Origin: Nitrospirota bacterium
GTDB taxonomy: Bacteria; Nitrospirota; Thermodesulfovibrionia; Thermodesulfovibrionales; UBA6898
Direction: 5' to 3'
Length of the DNA stretch: 9,734 bases
NCBI GenBank assembly: GCA_021787505.1
Contig: JAJYLU010000037.1
Span: 1-9,734, forward strand
The notes under the pieces were generated by a model that ran no database searches, was not told the DNA's origin, and worked only from the letters and a program-made list of their open reading frames with translations. The position numbers and the translations under genes were made by a program. Each line of letters begins with the position of its first letter. Position 1 is the first letter of the stretch. Below, one piece after another: positions 7,914 through 9,734 of the stretch.

Positions 7914-9494
7914 GTGCCGCGCGCCATCGGGAACAAGATCAGGAAAGCAGGCCTGCTTAGCTGCCTTATTGCATTTTCCCTCATTCTTGCCGCCTGTACG
8001 GTACGAAACAGGATCGACGGGTACATTTATTACCGGCTGAATTCCAACCCCACCACGCTTGATCCTGCTCTGGTCACCGATGTCCAGGGCGGTACCATAT
8101 GTGCGAAACTTTTCAACGGTCTGGTGAGGCTCGATCGCGACCTTAATGTGATCCCCGACATCGCCGAGAGGTGGGAGACTGGGGAGCGGGGTGCTTCATA
8201 CCTCTTCCACCTCAGGCGCGGAGTCACGTTTGCGAACGGACGGGAAGTCACTGCTCGCGACGTCAAGTTTTCCTTCATGAGAATCCTCGATCCCCGCCGA
8301 AGGACTCCCAATTCATGGGTGTTGGACAAGATAGCGGGAGCGAAAGAGTTCATGCGCGGGGAGACGAGAGATGTGGCGGGAATCACGGTCATCGACAGTT
8401 ATACGATCAGGATCAGACTTGAAAGAACTTTTTCGCCGTTCCTGAACCTTCTTACGATGACAGCAGCGTATATCGTTCCTGAAGAAGACGCAATAAAATG
8501 GGGCCCCGACTTCGGAACTCATCCGGTGGGGACGGGACCTTTCGTCGTGACGCGATGGGATCACAACAGCGAACTCGTGCTCGAAAGAAACAGCCGGTAT
8601 TTTGAAGGCCCGGCCCGTCTAAATGGAATTGTGTACCGTGTGATCCCGGAGGAGCTTACTGCGGTCACGGAGTTCGAGGTGGGCAATCTCGATGTGCTGT
8701 CGATTCCTTCGTACGAGTATCCAAGATACCGGACGTCTTCCCGGTGGAAAGGCCTGGTTTCGTCCGCAAAGGGGCTTAATACGTATTATCTCGGTTTCAA
8801 TTGCGCAAGGCCGCCTTTCAATAATATCCGGTTGAGAGAGGCGGTTGCCTGTGCAATAGACAGGGAAAAAATCCTGCGCACCTTCTATGAAGGACGGGGA
8901 CGGGTGGCGGAAGGACCGGTGCCGGACCTGCTGAGAAAGTGGGACCTCAGGGCAACGTACCGCTACGACCCCGGGAGGGCAAAAAGAATCCTCAAAGAGG
9001 AAAAAAAGGTAACCATGCCTATACAGTTCTATGTCACTTCCGACCAGGAGGTGGTGGATATCGCGGAGATAATCCAGTCCTATCTCAGAAAGATCGGGTT
9101 CGACGTCAGGATCACTCAGCTCGAATGGAGCGCCTATAAATCGGCCCTCAACAGGGGCGATGCCGATATGTTCTGGATAAGCTGGTGGGCGGATTACCCT
9201 GACCCCGAGAATTTTCTATTCCCTTTATTCCATTCCTCGAACCATGGGGCGGGAGGAAACAGGACATGGTACACGAACAAAGAGGTGGACCGGCTGATCG
9301 AGGCGGGACAGGTGGCTGCCGATACCGCAGAACGGGACCGGTGTTACGGCAGTGCGGAGAATATCATCGCGAGGGACATCCCCTTGGTCTGTTTCTGGCA
9401 CAAGACTGACTACACACTCCGGCAGCCTTACGTGAAGAATTACCGGATATATCCTATTTATACAATCGATAAAGGCACGGAGATTTCTTTCTGA
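7914..9494 (+). CDS. ABC transporter substrate-binding lipoprotein, family 5 (peptide/nickel type), 526 aa
   Basis: Extracytoplasmic receptor of an Opp/Dpp-type importer. The lipoprotein signal runs to lipobox LAAC with the acylated C28. The mature protein follows the SBP_bac_5 pattern: NPTTLDPALVTDVQGG near residue 45, LFNGLVRLD, PDIAERWE, FHLRRGVTFANGREVTARDV, HPVGTGPFVV and ISWWADYPDPENF near the C-terminal third. Length is typical. Ligand is likely a short peptide but cannot be read from sequence; nickel, opine or other members share the fold. Start: the GTG at 7914 is the first in-frame start after a stop at 7908 and gives a full signal peptide; no ribosome site precedes it. Its stop TGA overlaps the probable CTG start of a permease gene, so this is the first gene of the operon. 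Confidence 0.93.
   Translation: MPRAIGNKIRKAGLLSCLIAFSLILAACTVRNRIDGYIYYRLNSNPTTLDPALVTDVQGGTICAKLFNGLVRLDRDLNVIPDIAERWETGERGASYLFHLRRGVTFANGREVTARDVKFSFMRILDPRRRTPNSWVLDKIAGAKEFMRGETRDVAGITVIDSYTIRIRLERTFSPFLNLLTMTAAYIVPEEDAIKWGPDFGTHPVGTGPFVVTRWDHNSELVLERNSRYFEGPARLNGIVYRVIPEELTAVTEFEVGNLDVLSIPSYEYPRYRTSSRWKGLVSSAKGLNTYYLGFNCARPPFNNIRLREAVACAIDREKILRTFYEGRGRVAEGPVPDLLRKWDLRATYRYDPGRAKRILKEEKKVTMPIQFYVTSDQEVVDIAEIIQSYLRKIGFDVRITQLEWSAYKSALNRGDADMFWISWWADYPDPENFLFPLFHSSNHGAGGNRTWYTNKEVDRLIEAGQVAADTAERDRCYGSAENIIARDIPLVCFWHKTDYTLRQPYVKNYRIYPIYTIDKGTEISF
9479..9483 (+). promoter_or_regulatory. Ribosome site that decides the CTG start of the permease
   Basis: GGAGA within the 3' end of the binding-protein gene, 7 nt before CTG at 9491. 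Its optimal spacing supports initiation at the non-standard codon rather than at any later codon. Confidence 0.6.
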
Positions 9495-9734
9495 AAAGCT
9501 ATATCGCAAAGAAGGTTGCACTCCTTGTTCCGCTTCTGTTCGGGATAACGCTTATTACCTTTGGTCTGACAAAGGCCCTGCCGGGAGACCCTGTCTTTAA
9601 TCTGGTGGGCGAAAGGAGCAGTCCCGAAATCATCACTAAGGTGCGCAAGGAGATTGGTGCCGACAAAGGGATCGCGAGACAATATGTGGGATACGTCTCC
9701 CTTCTTCTCAGGGGTGAGATGGGAAGGTCAGATC
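9491..9734 (+). CDS. ABC transporter permease, OppB/DppB type, N-terminal part with probable CTG start
   Basis: Cut by the window edge; 81 residues visible. The translation begins LKSYIAKKVALLVPLLFG and runs through ITFGLTKALPGDPV, the characteristic first membrane segment and LPGDP motif of DppB/OppB permeases, which normally begin M-x-x-Y-x-x-(K/R)-(K/R). The homologous start therefore falls exactly on CTG at 9491. No ATG, GTG or TTG exists in frame between the upstream stop (9470-9472) and this point, and the next in-frame GTG lies well past the first membrane segment. GGAGA at 9479-9483 is a good ribosome site 7 nt before the CTG, and CTGA overlaps the binding protein's stop, as ATGA does in many operons. 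It forms the inner-membrane channel with a second permease expected downstream. Confidence 0.88.
   Translation, partial: MKSYIAKKVALLVPLLFGITLITFGLTKALPGDPVFNLVGERSSPEIITKVRKEIGADKGIARQYVGYVSLLLRGEMGRSD

Overview
The window reads as ordinary chromosomal DNA from a Gram-negative bacterium. Two lipoprotein signals (an Slp-type outer-membrane lipoprotein and a solute-binding protein) and an M23 peptidase/bactofilin pair support an envelope with an outer membrane. The gene content (PPDK, purM followed by M23 peptidase and bactofilin, Slp with a Tyr/Pro tail, family 5 binding protein) suggests Nitrospirota or a deltaproteobacterial (Desulfobacterota-type) lineage. That placement is inference from gene style only; no marker gene fixes it.

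Layout. (1) 1-1743, + strand: the 3' half of purM, then an M23 endopeptidase and a bactofilin, tightly overlapped as one operon. (2) 1772-2317, - strand: an Slp-family lipoprotein, convergent with the bactofilin and divergent from the next gene. (3) 2318-2543: a 226 bp AT-rich divergent intergenic region with a good promoter for slp and several small inverted repeats. (4) 2544-5300, + strand: full-length pyruvate phosphate dikinase, followed by a clear intrinsic terminator (5337-5368). (5) 5403-6088: a consensus-like promoter and a 203-residue protein that looks like a catalytically dead GGDEF domain carrying a CxxCxxC cluster. (6) 6160-7867: a class C26 glutamine-amidotransferase-like hydrolase overlapping an AI-2E/PerM-family membrane protein by 20 nt. 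(7) 7914-9734: the start of a peptide/nickel-type ABC importer operon, with a lipoprotein binding protein and the N-terminus of an OppB/DppB-like permease, cut by the window edge.

How they work together. M23 peptidase plus bactofilin is a recognised cell-shape/peptidoglycan-remodelling module. PPDK sits alone as a carbon-metabolism gene interconverting pyruvate and PEP. The C26 hydrolase and AI-2E protein are translationally coupled, but their joint role is not evident. The ABC importer genes form a conventional uptake operon with two odd initiation sites: a GTG placed at the expected transcription start of a TATAAT box, and a probable CTG start for the permease. I saw no mobile element, CRISPR array, tRNA or rRNA, and no convincing novel multi-gene system. 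The most unusual single item is the degenerate GGDEF protein.
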